A stretch of DNA of 64,000 bases from Arthrobacter castelli DSM 16402 (GCF_000430705.1 NZ_AUMN01000001.1:372001-436000), one strand, 5' to 3'. Counted from the stretch's first letter, positions 17,775 through 25,559 are shown. The notes: generated from the sequence alone by a model not told the origin. Program-made: numbers and translations.

Positions 17775-17817
17775 GTGTGGCACCCGCCCCGGGAGACTGG
17801 GGGAGCGGGTGCCACAC
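17775..17817 (-). terminator. Strong stem-loop terminator
   Basis: Arms GTGTGGCACCCGC (17775-17787) and GCGGGTGCCACAC (17805-17817) pair perfectly over 13 bases around a 17-base loop. It lies 33 bases past the stop of the minus-strand secreted-protein gene, and decayed plus-strand DNA ends on its other side. Confidence 0.75.
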
Positions 17818-17849
17818 GTGCAGTCCTGCCGGGCTGCTGCTTGCGGGGT

Positions 17850-18254
17850 TTAGAGCAGTCCGCCCAGCAGGGACTCGTTGTCTTCGACGCGGTCAGTGCT
17901 GCTCTGTGAGGAGTTGTCGGCGTCGACGGTGGAATCGACATCGGGGTTGGCGTTCACGTCAGTGTCGTTGCCACTGAGGATGCCGTCCAGGTTGTCGGTC
18001 ACGGACGTGTCGATGCCGCTGAGCACGTTGTTGCCGCTGGCGACATCACCGACGTCGACTGCATCGTTGAGGATGTTGTCCAGTGAGATGTTGCCGCTGT
18101 CAGCGATGCGGTTGTCGTTGACCTGGTTTGTGGTCTCGTTCATGGTGGACTCGACGCTGTCGCCGGAATGGGCGCTGGCCATACCGGCCCCGCCGACCAA
18201 TGCCACGCCTGTGACCGCGCTGACTGCCAGGGACTTGGTGAAAAAGTTCCGCAT
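17850..18254 (-). CDS. Secreted Asp/Asn/Ser-rich small protein, unknown function
   Basis: 134 residues from ATG 18254 (GGAGG seven bases upstream; the longer frame to 18341 lacks a site). A signal peptide (KSLAVSAVTGVALVGGAGMA, cleavage after ASA) precedes a mature chain of about 105 residues with almost no aromatic or positively charged residues. It is dominated by D, N, S, T, V and L, in repeats such as DSGNISLDNILNDAVDVGDV. It ends LLGGLL with no wall-sorting signal. Such composition fits an acidic, possibly disordered or calcium-binding surface protein (inference). I do not recognise the family. Confidence 0.6.
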   Translation of the reverse strand: MRNFFTKSLAVSAVTGVALVGGAGMASAHSGDSVESTMNETTNQVNDNRIADSGNISLDNILNDAVDVGDVASGNNVLSGIDTSVTDNLDGILSGNDTDVNANPDVDSTVDADNSSQSSTDRVEDNESLLGGLL

Positions 18255-18418
18255 TGTTATTGCCTCCATAATTTTTCCTATCGGTGTTTGAAGGACATCA
18301 GGGGTTCGGTGCGATCCCGTTACCGGATTGGTATGAATCAAAGAATTATTGAATTCGCCTCACACCAGCCGGTGCTGCTGCACAGGTGACCTGCTGGAGC
18401 AGCGTATGGGCGCAGCGG

Positions 18419-18874
18419 TCAGGCGGAGATGGGGTGCTTCCGGCCCGGCAGGAACCCCAGTGCCACCATGGCGATGAAGAGGCCCAGGTGCAGCCAGTTG
18501 TCGGCGGTGTTCAGCGGAACCAGATTGGCGGCTGACTCGGGGCAACGATCAGCCCATAGATCCACAGGATCGCGTAGATGATTCCACCGATGATCAGGTA
18601 TTTGCTCGATGCCGGCCCGGTTTTGGCCATCGCGATACCGGCGATGCCGAACAGCAGGTGCACGATGTTGTGCAGGATTGAGACTTGGAATATTCCCAGC
18701 AGGAACGCTTCGGATTCGTGGCCGGCGAATTGCAGGGAGCTGTAGTTGCTGGTGATCCCGGGATGAAGCCGGCGATGCCGACCAGGAGGAAGACGACGCC
18801 GATTACCAGGGCGGCGGTCTGTACTGCTGAACGGGAGGTGTTCCCGCGGTTGCATGGGCTGCTGAAGTATTCAT
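18419..18874 (-). pseudogene. DUF4383 membrane protein, three frameshifts
   Basis: An intact start (ATG 18874, AGGA four bases upstream) opens MNTSAAHATAGTPPVQ. The recognisable DUF4383 sequence then runs in three further frame segments: TAALVIGVVFLLVGIAGFIPG; then ITSNYSSLQFAGHESEAFLL up to YAILWIYGLIVAP; then ESAANLVPLNTADNWLHLGL up to the stop at 18419-18421. Single-base losses near 18820, 18763 and 18542 explain the switches; two fall in short G/C runs. The intact protein would have about 150 residues and four membrane helices. Either the gene is dead or this stretch carries assembly errors. Confidence 0.7.
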
Positions 18875-18983
18875 GGTTTCCTAACTGTCGGTGAACGAAC
18901 CCGTTGAGGGCCACTGTTGCTGGCGCTATGTATGTGACGCCGGCCCGGCAACGGACTGGACAGTGTGGCGTTTGTGGGTGGGT

Positions 18984-19649
18984 TTATGCGGTGTCGACCA
19001 GCTTGGCGTAGATGACCAGATTCTTCACGAAGTCTCCGGAGGATGCGGTGAATCCGTCGCAGGTGATCAGTCGCAGTTCGGCGCCATCGGTGGGCTGATA
19101 CACCGCCTTCGTGGGAGAATCCTTCTTCGAGTAGAGCTCGCTCTTGTATACCTCGAAAATGGCCCGGGTGCCATCTGTGCGGGTGATGCTGATCTGATCG
19201 CCCTGGTTGAGGGCGTCGAGGTTGTAGAAGACGCCGCTGTCATCGGCGGTGGAGTTGACGTGTCCGAGCAGTACCGCCGGGCCTCTCTGGCCTGGGGTGG
19301 GGGAGCCGGTGAACCAGCTGGCCGGGGCTCCCTCGTGCTCGGGTGGAACCTCAAGGCTCCGGTCGTCGCGCAGGCCGGTTTCGATGATCTTGGAGGTGCG
19401 CTCCAGTGCCTCGATGGTGAGGCTGACCGGTCGGGAGGCGTCCATCGCCGTAGCGCGCGGGTCTCCGGCAGACTCACTTGGGGCTTCCAGCGCCTGGTTG
19501 GCCGGTGCCGTGGCTGTTGACGCCGGGCCCGGGCCGTCATCGGGGGCGCCGTTTGATTGGCCGGTGGGTCCGCAGCCGGCCAGCAGGCATAAAAGGACCG
19601 TCGCCTCCGCTTGGAAGCGGAGGCGACGGTCGCTCTTAGGCTCGATCAT
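18984..19649 (-). CDS. Class F sortase
   Basis: 221 residues from ATG 19649. The N-terminal hydrophobic stretch TVLLCLLAGC looks like a lipobox or membrane anchor, followed by a Pro/Ala/Ser linker. The catalytic domain (about residues 85-221) has the histidine in AVLLGHVNS and the cysteine in LRLITCDGF, with FVKNLVIYAKLV at the C-terminus, the pattern of actinobacterial class F sortases. They join LPxTG-like substrates to the wall. It follows a CHRD gene on the same strand. No convincing Shine-Dalgarno is visible, and a terminator-like hairpin (19596-19631) covers codons 7-18, so the start is uncertain. Confidence 0.82.
   Translation of the reverse strand: MIEPKSDRRLRFQAEATVLLCLLAGCGPTGQSNGAPDDGPGPASTATAPANQALEAPSESAGDPRATAMDASRPVSLTIEALERTSKIIETGLRDDRSLEVPPEHEGAPASWFTGSPTPGQRGPAVLLGHVNSTADDSGVFYNLDALNQGDQISITRTDGTRAIFEVYKSELYSKKDSPTKAVYQPTDGAELRLITCDGFTASSGDFVKNLVIYAKLVDTA
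19596..19631 (-). terminator. 17-bp stem-loop inside the sortase 5' region
   Basis: GACCGTCGCCTCCGCTT and AAGCGGAGGCGACGGTC pair perfectly around a two-base loop. Read on the minus strand a CTTTTATG tract follows, as in a Rho-independent terminator. It sits 51 bases after the CHRD stop and within the first codons of the sortase gene, so it could terminate the CHRD transcript or limit sortase expression. Confidence 0.65.
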
Positions 19650-19681
19650 TGTGGTCAATGATCTGTTGCCGGGTCCGGACT

Positions 19682-20458
19682 TTACCGGCCGGCGACCTTG
19701 GAGCGGCGGATGGCGTAGCCCGCGCCGGCTGCGGCGATCAAGCCGCCGCCGAGGGCGTACATGCCCATCTCGTTGGTGCCGCCCTGCTCGGTTGGGGTGA
19801 CGCCGGTGTCGGCGCCGCCGGCGGGCATCATCTGCAGCGGACCGCACAATGCCGGAGCCGTGGCAGCCAACGGCAGCTTCGCGGCACCGGGCAGGCCACT
19901 CATGGTTTCCGTGGCCGCGGCGGGCTGGTTGGCCGGGTTCAGACCATGGACCACGGCCACCGCGGTGCCGTTGGCCAGCGCATCCTGGGTCTTCTCGTTC
20001 AGCTCGAACGTCTCCTTATAGGTGTAGGAGCTGCCCGAGGGGGCAACGGTAACGTCCGTGGCCGTCGAAGCGTCCTTGGCTGCGCTACCGACCGACAGCG
20101 TGGTGCCGATCGCGCCGTAGGCCGGCTTACCCTCGACCGTGCTGATCACACCGTCACCGTTGGCGTCATCGGCCATCGTCGGACAGGTGCCCTGCGCGCC
20201 GATGTGGATGTGCTGCACGTGCGGGTAAGCGGCATCCTTGAACGTCTCGGCCAGCCCGGACGTCTCAATGGTCACCGTGGCCTCGCTGCCTTCGACAGTG
20301 ACCCAGGCTTCACCGGAGGCGCCGCTGTTGTTGACCTGATTCAACATGGTCGAGTACGAGCCCTCGGCATGATCGGCCATCGCCGGGGCAGCTCCCATGG
20401 CGGTCAGGCCCAGCGCAACAGCCGGAGCCAGCAGCATTGTCTTCTTCATCAGTTTCAT
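19682..20458 (-). CDS. Exported CHRD-domain protein 1
   Basis: 258 residues from ATG 20458 (AGGAG ahead). A signal peptide (KKTMLLAPAVALGLTAMGAA, cleavage after AMA) is followed by a CHRD domain: repeated beta strands with EAWVTVEGSEATVTIETSGL and YPHVQHIHIGAQGTCPTMAD. A Pro/Ala-rich stretch, a GGADTG sequence, one membrane helix and an RRSK tail end the protein. GGADTG before helix and basic tail looks like a non-canonical sortase signal, and a class F sortase gene follows directly. Its function is unknown; the CHRD domain takes its name from chordin. A SigK-type promoter precedes it (20516-20543), and a paralog lies at 22707-23477. Confidence 0.82.
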   Translation of the reverse strand: MKLMKKTMLLAPAVALGLTAMGAAPAMADHAEGSYSTMLNQVNNSGASGEAWVTVEGSEATVTIETSGLAETFKDAAYPHVQHIHIGAQGTCPTMADDANGDGVISTVEGKPAYGAIGTTLSVGSAAKDASTATDVTVAPSGSSYTYKETFELNEKTQDALANGTAVAVVHGLNPANQPAAATETMSGLPGAAKLPLAATAPALCGPLQMMPAGGADTGVTPTEQGGTNEMGMYALGGGLIAAAGAGYAIRRSKVAGR

Positions 20459-20515
20459 AGTCAGTCTCCTCATAAAGGGATACTCACGAACCCAAATCTT
20501 GGGCACGCCACCAGT

Positions 20516-20543
20516 GCTTCGTCGTGGCCCCCGTCACGGATGG
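20516..20543 (-). promoter_or_regulatory. SigK-type promoter of CHRD gene 1
   Basis: On the minus strand CCATCC (20538-20543), then exactly 16 bases, then CGAAGC (20516-20521). The same layout precedes sigK and the second CHRD gene. CCATCC is the established -35 of mycobacterial SigK; the -10 here matches CGAA and varies after it. The ATG is 57 bases downstream of the -10. Confidence 0.7.
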
Positions 20544-20741
20544 GTCAAAAAACCAAAAAACTTCCGGCACTTTGCGCAGCACCGGTCACGACCCTGCCAG
20601 AAGCCGGTGGGCGCGGGCCCGTGGCAGATGCTCTTCTATCTCTTTCGAGATCCTCACTGCCGCGGCGAGCAGTTTCCGCTTCCCGACGGCAGTCCTTCGT
20701 CGGCGCGGCTGCCTGATGGGACCGGCAGATCGAGGGTTTGT

Positions 20742-21575
20742 CTATGTCTGAAGCGGGATTTGGGCGACGATTGGCATGGTGGGTGTTTTCGAGCCGCCTT
20801 CAGGCTCGACGGTGATCGCCAGCGCCGAATACGGGTCTATGCCTTGCACCACTGTCGTCGTGGAGGACTTTTCGCCGGTCATCGTGCCGACTGATTGGGG
20901 AGCTGAGCCGTCCTCGGGCAGCCGCCACATTTGATACACCTTGCCCGACTGCGGGGCGGGCACATCGCGCAGCGTCACCACGGCTGCATCGAGGTCCTCG
21001 GACCGCTTGATCTGGGCGACACCGCCGGCCGGGAATTCGACCGTGGCGCTGTGGACGTCAGCGGCCTGGACGACCTGTTCGCGCAACGATGGGTCGTCCA
21101 GATTCTGCGCGACAGTGACTGAACCGATCGCCACGGCGGCGGCCGCGGCCGCACCGATGACCCACCGCCGCAGGGTCGAAGGCCGGTTGCCCTTCCGGTG
21201 CCGGCGTCGTGCCAGTTCATCCGTTCCGTGGTCTGTCTCGTCCTGGCCGGGTCCGGTGGAGGCAGCGTCGGCAGCTCCGGAGCCCTCACCGCCGGACGGA
21301 TCGGTCGAGACCTGCTCAAGGATGCGTGTGCGTAAACCGGCCGGTGGTTCCGCCTCATAGGTGGCGTAGACAGCCGTGACCGTCGCCCGTGCCTGACGCA
21401 CCCGATCCAGGAAGTCGAGGCGGATCTCATCGGAGGCAGTGGAGATGTACTCGTCAATCACGTCACGCTCGGCGTCACTGACAGCATCGAGCGCATACAG
21501 TTCGGCCCACCGATTGATCCGCCCCTCGGCAATGTCCTGGCCGACATCTTCGGCGAACTGGCCCGTTTCGTTCAT
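20742..21575 (-). CDS. rskA: Anti-sigma-K factor RskA
   Basis: 277 residues. The N-terminal cytosolic anti-sigma domain (LYALDAVSDAERDVIDEYIS and following) is joined through a charged linker to one membrane helix (about residues 137-157). An extracytoplasmic RskA domain follows, with VVTLRDVPAPQSGKVYQMWR and PYSALAITVEPEGGS. In mycobacteria RskA holds SigK inactive until regulated proteolysis releases it. The gene starts one base after the sigK stop, so the pair is co-transcribed. It ends 199 bases from the promoter of CHRD gene 1. Confidence 0.9.
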   Translation of the reverse strand: MNETGQFAEDVGQDIAEGRINRWAELYALDAVSDAERDVIDEYISTASDEIRLDFLDRVRQARATVTAVYATYEAEPPAGLRTRILEQVSTDPSGGEGSGAADAASTGPGQDETDHGTDELARRRHRKGNRPSTLRRWVIGAAAAAAVAIGSVTVAQNLDDPSLREQVVQAADVHSATVEFPAGGVAQIKRSEDLDAAVVTLRDVPAPQSGKVYQMWRLPEDGSAPQSVGTMTGEKSSTTTVVQGIDPYSALAITVEPEGGSKTPTMPIVAQIPLQT

Positions 21576-21576
21576 C

Positions 21577-22206
21577 TCAACTCACCTCCAAACAATTCCT
21601 CAAACGCAATAATCCATCCCGGATCCGGGATTTAACGGTCGGTACGGCGGCGCCGAGCTTTTCGGCCACTTGGCGATACGTCAGGCCGCCGTAATAGGCC
21701 AATTTCACCGACTCCTGCTGCCGGCCGGTCAGCGTGTCCAGACACTGAACCACCGCCTCGGCTTCAAGCCGACCGGTCACACTGTCCACGACATCGTCAC
21801 GCTCGACATCGCCTGAAGCGGCGAGATAGCGCGCTTCCCGATCGGAAGAGCGCTGCTGCGAACGCACCTTATCGACGGCCCTGCGGTGGGCGATGGTCAT
21901 CAGCCACGCCATCGGGGACCCGGCTGCGCGGTGATACTGGCCGGCCGTCTTCCATACCTGTAGATAGACCTCCTGAGTGGCGTCTTCACTCAGTTCGGTA
22001 TCGATCAGGATCCGGTGGGCCAGCCCAAAAACGCGGCGCACCGTGCGATCGTAGAACAGCGAAAAAGACTCCTGGTTGCCCTGCCCGACGTCGAACAGCA
22101 GTTGGGCCAGGTCCTCGTCACCGCCCGGTTCAGTCGATGACAGATCCCGACCCTCCACACCGCCGGGAGCCGACTGGTCCGGCCGGCTGTATCCAGAGAA
22201 GTCCAT
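21577..22206 (-). CDS. sigK: ECF sigma factor SigK
   Basis: 209 residues. Sigma region 2 includes FYDRTVRRVFGLAHRIL and EDATQEVYLQVWKTA. Region 4 includes LTGRQQESVKLAYYGGLTYR followed by QVAEKLGAAVPTVKSRIRDG, which is the -35-binding helix-turn-helix. The family is assigned from the RskA partner and the region 4 pattern. An extra 35-residue Gly/Asp-rich N-terminus precedes region 2. ATG at 22206 follows GAGGTGTT. A promoter of the kind SigK itself would read lies at 22324-22351, so positive autoregulation is expected. Probable targets in this window are the two CHRD genes. Confidence 0.9.
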   Translation of the reverse strand: MDFSGYSRPDQSAPGGVEGRDLSSTEPGGDEDLAQLLFDVGQGNQESFSLFYDRTVRRVFGLAHRILIDTELSEDATQEVYLQVWKTAGQYHRAAGSPMAWLMTIAHRRAVDKVRSQQRSSDREARYLAASGDVERDDVVDSVTGRLEAEAVVQCLDTLTGRQQESVKLAYYGGLTYRQVAEKLGAAVPTVKSRIRDGLLRLRNCLEVS

Positions 22207-22323
22207 AACACCTCAGCATAACTGTGCCGCCGCCGCCGACTGGACCACCACCACGGCAGGCACGCTTAAGAAACCTCCACACCGGCCATCGGCTCACCTC
22301 ATCCCGGACTTGTACTCACACGT

Positions 22324-22351
22324 AATTCGTTCCCAATCCTGTTGCGGATGG
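22324..22351 (-). promoter_or_regulatory. SigK-type promoter of sigK-rskA (autoregulation)
   Basis: On the minus strand CCATCC (22346-22351), 16 bases, then CGAATT (22324-22329), lying 118 bases before the sigK ATG and 44 bases past the cold-shock gene stop. CCATCC and CGAAT match the mycobacterial SigK consensus elements. Confidence 0.7.
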
Positions 22352-22394
22352 GTCCAGACCAGCGATGAAGCTATTCCGGTGCGGCGGAGGGGTT

Positions 22395-22619
22395 TTATCC
22401 GTCCTTTCCTTGTGGGCGGAGTCGTTGGATCCGCATGGCACGTGTGCCTTTGGCGGCTTCTATCGCCTCGAACCGGACTCTTTGGCCGGGGTAGAGGAAT
22501 CGGTATCCGTGTCCGGTGATCGCGGAGTAGTGTGCAAACACGTCCTCCCCGCCGTGATCGGACCTGATTGCCCCGTATCCGCTGCGGCGGTTGAACCATT
22601 TCACTGTCCCGGTCAGCAT
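22395..22619 (-). CDS. Cold-shock-domain protein
   Basis: 74 residues from ATG 22619: MLTGTVKWFNRRSGYGAI gives the RNP1-like motif, and DVFAHYSAITGHGYRFLYPG the RNP2-like region of the five-stranded cold-shock fold. RNP1 normally reads KGFGFI; here RSGYGAI is a divergent version, and the tail RIQRLRPQGKDG is basic. Such proteins bind single-stranded RNA or DNA and act as RNA chaperones. It follows CHRD gene 2 across a stem-loop and precedes the sigK promoter. No clear Shine-Dalgarno is visible; an in-frame ATG at 22655 is an alternative start. Confidence 0.75.
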   Translation of the reverse strand: MLTGTVKWFNRRSGYGAIRSDHGGEDVFAHYSAITGHGYRFLYPGQRVRFEAIEAAKGTRAMRIQRLRPQGKDG

Positions 22620-22637
22620 GAGAAGGCTTGATGAACG

Positions 22638-22691
22638 ACCGGCGGGCCCGGGCACCCTTTTGTCCAGGGTGGCGGGATCCCGCCCGCCGGT
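22638..22691 (-). terminator. Stem-loop after CHRD gene 2
   Basis: ACCGGCGGGC (22638-22647) and GCCCGCCGGT (22682-22691) pair over ten bases, with a shorter inner stem (ACCCT/AGGGT). It lies 16 bases past the CHRD gene 2 stop. No T-run follows, so termination strength is uncertain. Confidence 0.5.
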
Positions 22692-22706
22692 GCTTGATGC
22701 ACCCGG

Positions 22707-23477
22707 TTAGTTCCGGGCGCTGGTGCGGTTGCGGCGGATGGCGTAGCCCGCGCCGGCTGCGGCGAGCAGGCCGCCTCCGAGGGCGATCGTGGCCGTCCCG
22801 CTGTCGCTGCCTTGCTCGGCGCTAGTGACGCCGGTGTCGGCACCGCCGGCGGGCATCATCTCCAACGAACCGCACAGCGCCGGGGCCGTCGCGGCCAGTG
22901 GCAGCTTGGGTGCGAGGTTGCTCTTGGTCCCGGCCGCTGCTGCTGGCTGGTTGGCCGGGTCCAGCCCGTGCACGACCACCACGCCGGTGCCACCCGCCAG
23001 CGCGTCCTGAGTGGCCCCATTCAGGTCGAAGGTGCGCTCATACGTGTAGGCGTCCCCGGACGGGGCGACGGCGACGTCGGTACCTGCAGTCGGGCCGGTG
23101 TCACCGGTCAGTGACAAGGTGGTGCCGATCTTGCCGTAGGCCGGCTGACCCTCGACCGTGTCGACGATCCCGTCACCGTTGGCATCGTCTGCCATCGTCG
23201 GACACGTCCCCTGCGCCCCGATGTGCACGTGCTGTACATGCGGATACGGTTCGCCCTTGAACGTCTCAGCCAGCCCCTTCGTCTGGATCGTGACCGTGGC
23301 CTGGCTGCCAGTGACTTCGACCCACGCCAGGCCGGTGGCGCCACTGTTATTGACCTCGCCCAGTGTTGTCGAATACGTGCCTTCGGCGTGGTCGGCCATC
23401 GCCGGGGCGGCTCCCATCCCCGTCAACCCCAGTGCCACCGCCGGTGCCAATAACATCGCCTTCTTCATCTTCTGCAT
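22707..23477 (-). CDS. Exported CHRD-domain protein 2
   Basis: 256 residues from ATG 23477 (AGGAGG upstream). It is a close paralog of the protein at 19682-20458. It has the same signal peptide type (KKAMLLAPAVALGLTGMGAA), a CHRD domain with LAWVEVTGSQATVTIQTKGL and YPHVQHVHIGAQGTCPTMAD, the same LAATAPALCG segment, the same GGADTG, a final helix and a basic tail. The pair probably arose by duplication, with sigK, rskA and a cold-shock gene now between them. A SigK-type promoter lies at 23535-23562. Anchoring by the class F sortase at 18984-19649 is an inference. Confidence 0.82.
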   Translation of the reverse strand: MQKMKKAMLLAPAVALGLTGMGAAPAMADHAEGTYSTTLGEVNNSGATGLAWVEVTGSQATVTIQTKGLAETFKGEPYPHVQHVHIGAQGTCPTMADDANGDGIVDTVEGQPAYGKIGTTLSLTGDTGPTAGTDVAVAPSGDAYTYERTFDLNGATQDALAGGTGVVVVHGLDPANQPAAAAGTKSNLAPKLPLAATAPALCGSLEMMPAGGADTGVTSAEQGSDSGTATIALGGGLLAAAGAGYAIRRNRTSARN

Positions 23478-23534
23478 CACAGCCTCCTCATGAACGAAAA
23501 GAAGCGGGGCCAGACTTTGACTCCGCACACAGGT

Positions 23535-23562
23535 GATTCGAAGTGAGGAACATCACGGATGG
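23535..23562 (-). promoter_or_regulatory. SigK-type promoter of CHRD gene 2
   Basis: On the minus strand CCATCC (23557-23562), 16 bases, then CGAATC (23535-23540), 58 bases before the ATG. It is identical in spacing to the elements upstream of sigK and CHRD gene 1. This accounts for most of the gene-free stretch 23478-23804; the rest is the leader of the SRPBCC gene. Confidence 0.72.
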
Positions 23563-23804
23563 GTCCCGGAGAGCAGTATTTTTGCCACACCGGTCGGCGG
23601 GTCAGAGCTTGCGTCCGACTGTTTGGGCGGGGGAAACGGGGCGGCCGTGGCGGTGAGCAGTCTGGAGTTCGTGCCGCCATGACGGACAGCCGGCGGTACC
23701 GGTGAAGGAATACACCGGGTGATACGTGCGCTGACATGGTGGAAAGCGACCGTACGTGTCTCATGGCCGTGAAGTCGGCCGATGTGAAGAAGGAGGAAGC
23801 AATC

Positions 23805-24269
23805 ATGTCTGAGCAGCAGATCAGTGCAACCAGGACGATGGACGCCGCTTCCGATGAAGTGTTCAACGTGTTGTCCAACCCCGAACAGCACGCCAGGATC
23901 GATGGATCGGGCCTGGTTCAGTCGGATGAAACGTCGAACCGCATCACCGACACTGGCCAGACCTTCACCATGAACATGGAATGGGAGAAGATGGGCGGTG
24001 CCTACAAGACAGAGAACCATGTGGTGGGCTTCGACGAGAACAAGTTGCTGGCCTGGATGACCGCGCCGGCGGGCGAGGAACCGCCGGGCTGGCAGTGGAT
24101 CTGGTCTCTGCAGTCACAGGGATCGACGACCACGGAAGTGACCGTCACCTATGACTGGAGCCATGTCACCGATAAGGACGTCCTGCACAAGGTGGGTTTC
24201 CCGGCTATTCCGCAGGAAGATCTCGAATCGTCACTGGACAACCTCGCCGCAATGGTCTCCCGGAACTAA
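23805..24269 (+). CDS. SRPBCC (START/Bet v 1-like) family protein
   Basis: 154 residues from ATG 23805, preceded by AAGGAGG at a nine-base spacing. The sequence has the helix-grip pattern: ISATRTMDAASDEVFNVLSN at the start, TFTMNMEWEKMGGAYKTENH in the middle and an amphipathic C-terminal helix (EDLESSLDNLAAMV). These proteins bind hydrophobic ligands or act as cyclases, dehydratases or stress proteins; no ligand can be named here. Its stop overlaps, tail to tail, that of a decayed transporter gene. Confidence 0.8.
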   Translation: MSEQQISATRTMDAASDEVFNVLSNPEQHARIDGSGLVQSDETSNRITDTGQTFTMNMEWEKMGGAYKTENHVVGFDENKLLAWMTAPAGEEPPGWQWIWSLQSQGSTTTEVTVTYDWSHVTDKDVLHKVGFPAIPQEDLESSLDNLAAMVSRN

Positions 24270-25123
24270 CCGTCGTGGGTATGGCGCATGCTGGCAATGA
24301 GAGGGCCATAGATCGGCCACGTGGTCAGGCGCAGGTCTCCCCGGTCGGACATGTCCGATGCCAATGTGGTCAACCCGTCGTAGATTGATTCGACTTCCGC
24401 ATCAGGATCGGCGATGGCGATGACCTTCCCGGCGTCGTGCACGATGGTCGACCACCGCTCTCTGCATTGTTTGTCTCACTCTGTATCGGGGGTGGAGACG
24501 TCGTGCAGGGCTCGGGTCAAGTGACGCAGATGCGAAATGCCTTCGTCCACTCGTTGGAGGATGTTTCATAGGAGACCTCCTGGTATTCGTGCCGGGATGG
24601 TTGCCGTCGCGCCTTCCGCAGCGTCGACACGTGGTAACGAGGGGTGGCGCGCCGGCTCTCACGGGCGAAACGCACCGATTGCCAAGCTGAATCCAACTCC
24701 CGGCTCATGGGTTCGGTCTCGTTGAACGAGACTGCGGCCTGATCGGTATTCCAAGGCGGTCGAGAACTCATCGGCCATACTGGCCAGCACGCCGCCCATC
24801 CGACGGTTGATGCTGTCGATGTACCGGGATGTCTGCCGGTCCCGCAACGGAGGCGCGAGCAGCATATTGACGGCCACCCCGACGGCAACGCCGGTACCAA
24901 CTTCGATCAGCCGGTTGAGCAACAGCGACTGCTGACTGGAAAGATCTCCCCGAGAACGAAGATAGCGGTGGTGGCGATCGCGATTCCTTTATCGCGAATC
25001 CACGAAATGCCGCAGTAAACGCCGGCCGATAAGGGCAACAGTCGCACCCGTGGCCGCTTGTAACCTCGTCCCAGTCTCGGTCTCGCCCGAAGCTGGATCA
25101 GACGGGTCCGATGTGGGAGGCAT
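24266..25123 (-). pseudogene. FUSC/aromatic-acid-exporter-like membrane protein, heavily decayed
   Basis: ATG 25123 with AGGAAG ahead opens MPPTSDPSDPASGETETG. The family sequence then continues across four frame changes, near 25030, 24945, 24750 and 24575. Recognisable segments are LSAGVYCGISWIRDKGIAIA, LLLNRLIEVGTGVAVGVAVN, MLLAPPLRDRQTSRYIDSIN and SFNETEPMSRELDSAWQSVR. In the last segment a TGA at 24476-24478 interrupts STPDTE*DKQCRERW. The residual product would be about 285 residues with N-terminal membrane helices and a cytosolic tail, as in ArAE_1-like exporters. With five lesions this is not a sequencing slip at a single point. Confidence 0.7.
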
Positions 25124-25337
25124 GCCTTCTTCCTTTCGCCAATACGCAAACCTTTCGCTGGGTCTGGGCAGTCATCGCCCGGCGATCGTCGAAATCTGGA
25201 CTCCCCGCGAGATTTCACTATACGATGAAGGTAGTCAGCGCACTTACTAGTTCGACCGGTGCGGCTGGACGGAACCGCGATGGGTGAGGAGCATCGGCGG
25301 TGTCTTCACCGTGAACCGTGTTGGAAGGGAATTGATC

Positions 25338-25523
25338 ATGCAGATCGAGAAGTCACAGATCATCGACTTGCTCAACTCCAAGGCCGATGACACTCAAGGC
25401 GCCGTTGCCGATTCCGTGCTCCCGGAGACGGTGGACACGGATAAGGACGCCGTCCTATTGGCAAAGTTCGGCCTGGACCCTCAGGATCTGGAAGAACAGC
25501 TGGGCCGGCGAGCCGGCAATTAA
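25338..25523 (+). CDS. 61-residue conserved actinobacterial protein, unknown function
   Basis: Starts at ATG 25338 with GGAAGGGA seven bases upstream. The sequence begins MQIEKSQIIDLLNSKADDTQ, is acidic and helical, and ends DPQDLEEQLGRRAGN. The layout (an N-terminal helix, a DADKDAxLLxKxGLDP-like middle) recalls small proteins often found beside Vms1-like genes in actinobacteria, though I cannot name a family. It lies 36 bases upstream of the baeRF-like gene on the same strand and probably belongs to the same transcript. Confidence 0.6.
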   Translation: MQIEKSQIIDLLNSKADDTQGAVADSVLPETVDTDKDAVLLAKFGLDPQDLEEQLGRRAGN

Positions 25524-25559
25524 CCTGGCAGCTGAGCGCGTCATGTGGAAAGGAGAACC

